A DNA stretch of 5,584 nucleotides. Origin: Bacillota bacterium. Its GTDB lineage: Bacteria; Bacillota; Clostridia; Peptostreptococcales; Anaerovoracaceae. Both the position numbers and the translations under genes were made by a program. Below the pieces are notes generated by a model that saw nothing but the letters and a program-made list of their open reading frames with translations, had not been told where the DNA came from and did no database searches. Below are positions 3,527 to 5,584 of this stretch, piece after piece. Every line of letters starts with the position of its first letter. Within the stretch, counting starts at the first letter, position 1. The DNA is taken from contig JAUNBO010000072.1 of NCBI GenBank assembly GCA_030527065.1, positions 3,227 to 8,810 of the forward strand, written 5' to 3'.

Positions 3527-5584
3527 ATGTTTAAGTTTAAGAAGGACCGCACAGGGGATGTTCCGGCGGATCCCGGCATGGATGCTATCGAAGGCGCCCC
3601 GCCCGGCGAGGCCTCTTCCGAGGAGGACTTCCATCAACTCAGTGAAGAAGAAGTGGATGCGATTCTGCGGAAATATGACAAGGAAGCCTCTTATCGGAAG
3701 ATGAGCGGCGTCTGGAAATACGTCATTATTGCAGTCTCCATAACCTTTACCCTTTTCCAGCTCTACATGACTGCCATCGAGCAGCTGCCCGCCCAGCAGT
3801 GGCGTTCCAGCCTGCTCTGCTTCGTGGTGGTACTGGTCTTCCTGCTGTTTCCCGCCGGCAAGAAGCTGCCCCGGAATACCATGGCCTGGTACGATATCCT
3901 GTTGGCCCTGGGCGCTGTTTTCTGCTGGGGCTACATCATTCTGAATTACAGGGACCTGATCGGCCGCATCGCCAACTACACACAGCTGGATATGATTATT
4001 GCGGTGGCGGGTATTATTCTCCTGTTTGAAGCCTGCCGGCGGGTGGTGGGCATCCCTATTATGATCATTACGGGCTGCTTCCTGCTGTATGCGTATTTCG
4101 GCCAGTATATGCCCGGTTTTCTCAATCACAGAGGCTATTCCGTCACACGGATTTGTACCCGGATGTTCTACGAATTGGAGGGCATCATGGGTACGCCCAT
4201 CGACGTTTGTTGTAAATTTATTTTCCTGTTCATTCTCTTTGCCGCCTTTCTGGAAAAGACGGGGATCGGGGGATTTTTCATCGATCTTGCCAATGCGGTG
4301 GCGGGCTTTGCCGCCGGAGGGCCCGCCAAGGTGGCGGTGCTCACCAGCGCCCTGGAAGGGACCATTTCCGGCAGCTCTGTAGCCAACACCGTTGGCTCCG
4401 GCAGCTTCACCATTCCCATGATGAAATCCCTGGGGTATAAACCGGAGTTTGCTGCTGCGGTGGAGGCTACGGCCTCCACCGGAGGACAGATCATGCCTCC
4501 CATAATGGGGGCTGCCGCCTTCCTGATGGCGGAGTCCATAGGGGTGCCATACCTGGAGGTGGTGAAGGCCGCCATCGTGCCTGCCATCCTGTATTTTTCC
4601 GGCGTGTGGATCATCATCCACCTGGAGGCCAAGAAGTTGGGACTGCGGGGGATGAAAAAGGATGAGCTGCCCAAGCTGGCCCGCATCATGAAGGAACGGG
4701 GCCACCTGCTGGTGCCCCTCATCGCCATCGTTTACTTCCTGGTGGCCGGATACACCGCCACCATCGCCGCCCTCATGGGAATCATTTTCTCCGTGGTGGC
4801 AAGCCTGCTGAAAAAGGCCACCCGCCTTACCCCCAAGGAGTTCCTCGGCGCCATGGTGGACGCCCCCAGGAACATGCTCAGCGTGGCTGTGGCCTGCGGC
4901 ATGGCGGGCATGATCATCAGCGTGGTCACCCTTACGGGGCTGGGCCTGAAGATCGGCGCCGGCCTGGTGGAGCTGGCCGGGGGCAGCATGATACTGACCC
5001 TGTTCTTCACCATGATCGCCTCGATCATTCTGGGCATGGGCACTCCCACCACCGCCAACTACATCATTACCTCTACCATCACAGCGCCGGCCATCATTGC
5101 CGTGGGCGTGCTGATGGATATGCCGGTGCCCATGATAGCGGCGCATATGTTCGCTTTCTACTTCGGCATCGTGGCGGACATCACCCCGCCGGTGTGCCTG
5201 GCGGCCATGGCCGGCGCAGCCATCGCCAAGAGCCGGCCGGTGATGACGGGGGTGGTGGCCACCAAGCTGGCCATAGCGGCCTTCCTGATCCCCTACATCT
5301 TCGTCTACAACCCGGAAATGCTCATGGTGGACACCAGCTTCCCCCAGGTTCTTTTCATCACCTGCACGTCGATTCTGGGCATGGTTGGGATAGGCTCTGC
5401 GCTGGAGGGCTGGTTCTTCACCAACTCCAACATACTGGAACGGCTGATGATGCTGGGAGGCGGCCTGCTGCTCATCGATCCGGGCCTTCTGACCGACGCC
5501 GGCGGCGCAGCGCTCATCGCTGCCTCCGCCCTGTTCAACTACAGCAAAAAGCGCCGCCATGCCCACCAGCAGAAGCCCGCATAA
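3527..5584 (+). CDS. Fused TRAP transporter permease (4TM/12TM, DctQM type)
   Basis: The membrane component of the TRAP-TAXI importer, 685 residues, complete, with its TAA as the last bases of the window. It is a fusion of the small (DctQ-like) and large (DctM-like) TRAP subunits, normal for TAXI systems. Residues 1-59 are cytoplasmic-looking, acidic and ending in a charged helix (EEEVDAILRKYDKEASYRKM). Four hydrophobic segments follow at about 64-82, 92-109, 121-139 and 154-168. The DctM-like part begins near 173. Its first conserved block is at 264-336 (GGPAKVAVLTSALEGTISGS, then SGSFTIPMM, ATASTGGQIMPPIMGAAAFL). The second is at 501-566 (ILGMGTPTTANYI, then FGIVADITPPVCLAAMAGAA). These repeat-related blocks line the ion and substrate path in TRAP permeases. 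The C-terminus is basic and soluble (674-685). AAGGAG at 3514-3519 lies seven bases before the ATG. Uptake should be driven by an ion gradient; which ion is not evident. It works with the TAXI lipoprotein upstream. Confidence 0.95.
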   Translation: MFKFKKDRTGDVPADPGMDAIEGAPPGEASSEEDFHQLSEEEVDAILRKYDKEASYRKMSGVWKYVIIAVSITFTLFQLYMTAIEQLPAQQWRSSLLCFVVVLVFLLFPAGKKLPRNTMAWYDILLALGAVFCWGYIILNYRDLIGRIANYTQLDMIIAVAGIILLFEACRRVVGIPIMIITGCFLLYAYFGQYMPGFLNHRGYSVTRICTRMFYELEGIMGTPIDVCCKFIFLFILFAAFLEKTGIGGFFIDLANAVAGFAAGGPAKVAVLTSALEGTISGSSVANTVGSGSFTIPMMKSLGYKPEFAAAVEATASTGGQIMPPIMGAAAFLMAESIGVPYLEVVKAAIVPAILYFSGVWIIIHLEAKKLGLRGMKKDELPKLARIMKERGHLLVPLIAIVYFLVAGYTATIAALMGIIFSVVASLLKKATRLTPKEFLGAMVDAPRNMLSVAVACGMAGMIISVVTLTGLGLKIGAGLVELAGGSMILTLFFTMIASIILGMGTPTTANYIITSTITAPAIIAVGVLMDMPVPMIAAHMFAFYFGIVADITPPVCLAAMAGAAIAKSRPVMTGVVATKLAIAAFLIPYIFVYNPEMLMVDTSFPQVLFITCTSILGMVGIGSALEGWFFTNSNILERLMMLGGGLLLIDPGLLTDAGGAALIAASALFNYSKKRRHAHQQKPA
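4458..4481 (+). other. 10-bp perfect stem with UACG tetraloop inside the permease gene
   Basis: CGGTGGAGGC at 4458-4467 pairs perfectly with GCCTCCACCG at 4472-4481 around the four-base loop TACG. With its C-G closing pair this is the cUACGg form of the extra-stable UNCG tetraloops. It encodes part of the conserved VEATASTGG block (around residues 311-319), so the sequence may be forced by the protein. The structure is certain as sequence; a function is not shown. Confidence 0.35.

Noticed and set aside
3317..5566. A 749-codon open frame on the minus strand opposite the permease and the end of the DUF1850 gene
   Set aside because: Its translation is dominated by His, Gly, Gln and Asp with no domain-like pattern. 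It is antisense to a clear TRAP permease, and its openness follows from the GC-biased third codon positions of the real gene.

Overview
The window reads as ordinary chromosome from a Gram-positive, Firmicutes-type bacterium, most likely a moderately high-GC member of the Clostridia (inference). The reasons are strong purine-rich ribosome binding sites, GTG starts beside ATG starts, sigma-A-like promoters, a lipoprotein-type binding protein with a Firmicutes-style lipobox, and protein families typical of that group. All convincing genes are on the + strand. No tRNA, rRNA, CRISPR array or transposase is visible.

Layout. (1) 25-384 encodes a small conserved-looking protein of unknown function. 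(2) 385-662 is non-coding, with weak hairpins and then a good promoter (perfect -35, extended -10) for the next gene. (3) 663-1730 encodes a PfoR-type (PTS EIIC-like) polytopic membrane protein with no other PTS component beside it. (4) 1731-1975 is non-coding. It holds a long imperfect palindrome (1763-1834), a strong sigma-A-like promoter (1871-1899), and a leader with a perfect 10-bp inverted repeat, a T7 run and a third copy of the repeat core just before the ribosome binding site. (5) 1976-5584 is a three-gene TRAP-TAXI operon: a lipid-anchored TAXI solute-binding protein, a small DUF1850 protein with one membrane segment, and a fused 4TM/12TM TRAP permease whose stop codon is the last base of the window.

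The three TRAP-TAXI genes should work together. The TAXI lipoprotein captures a small, probably carboxylate or amino-acid, substrate outside the membrane and delivers it to the fused permease, which takes it up using an ion gradient. The DUF1850 protein is a regular partner of unknown function. The substrate cannot be read from the sequence.

No clearly new system is present. The most interesting signals are at the RNA/DNA level: the operator- or attenuator-like leader before the TAXI gene, and a 14-15 bp hairpin in the start of the DUF1850 gene next to a weak, start-stop-crowded initiation site. The second set could lower output of the downstream genes relative to the binding protein.
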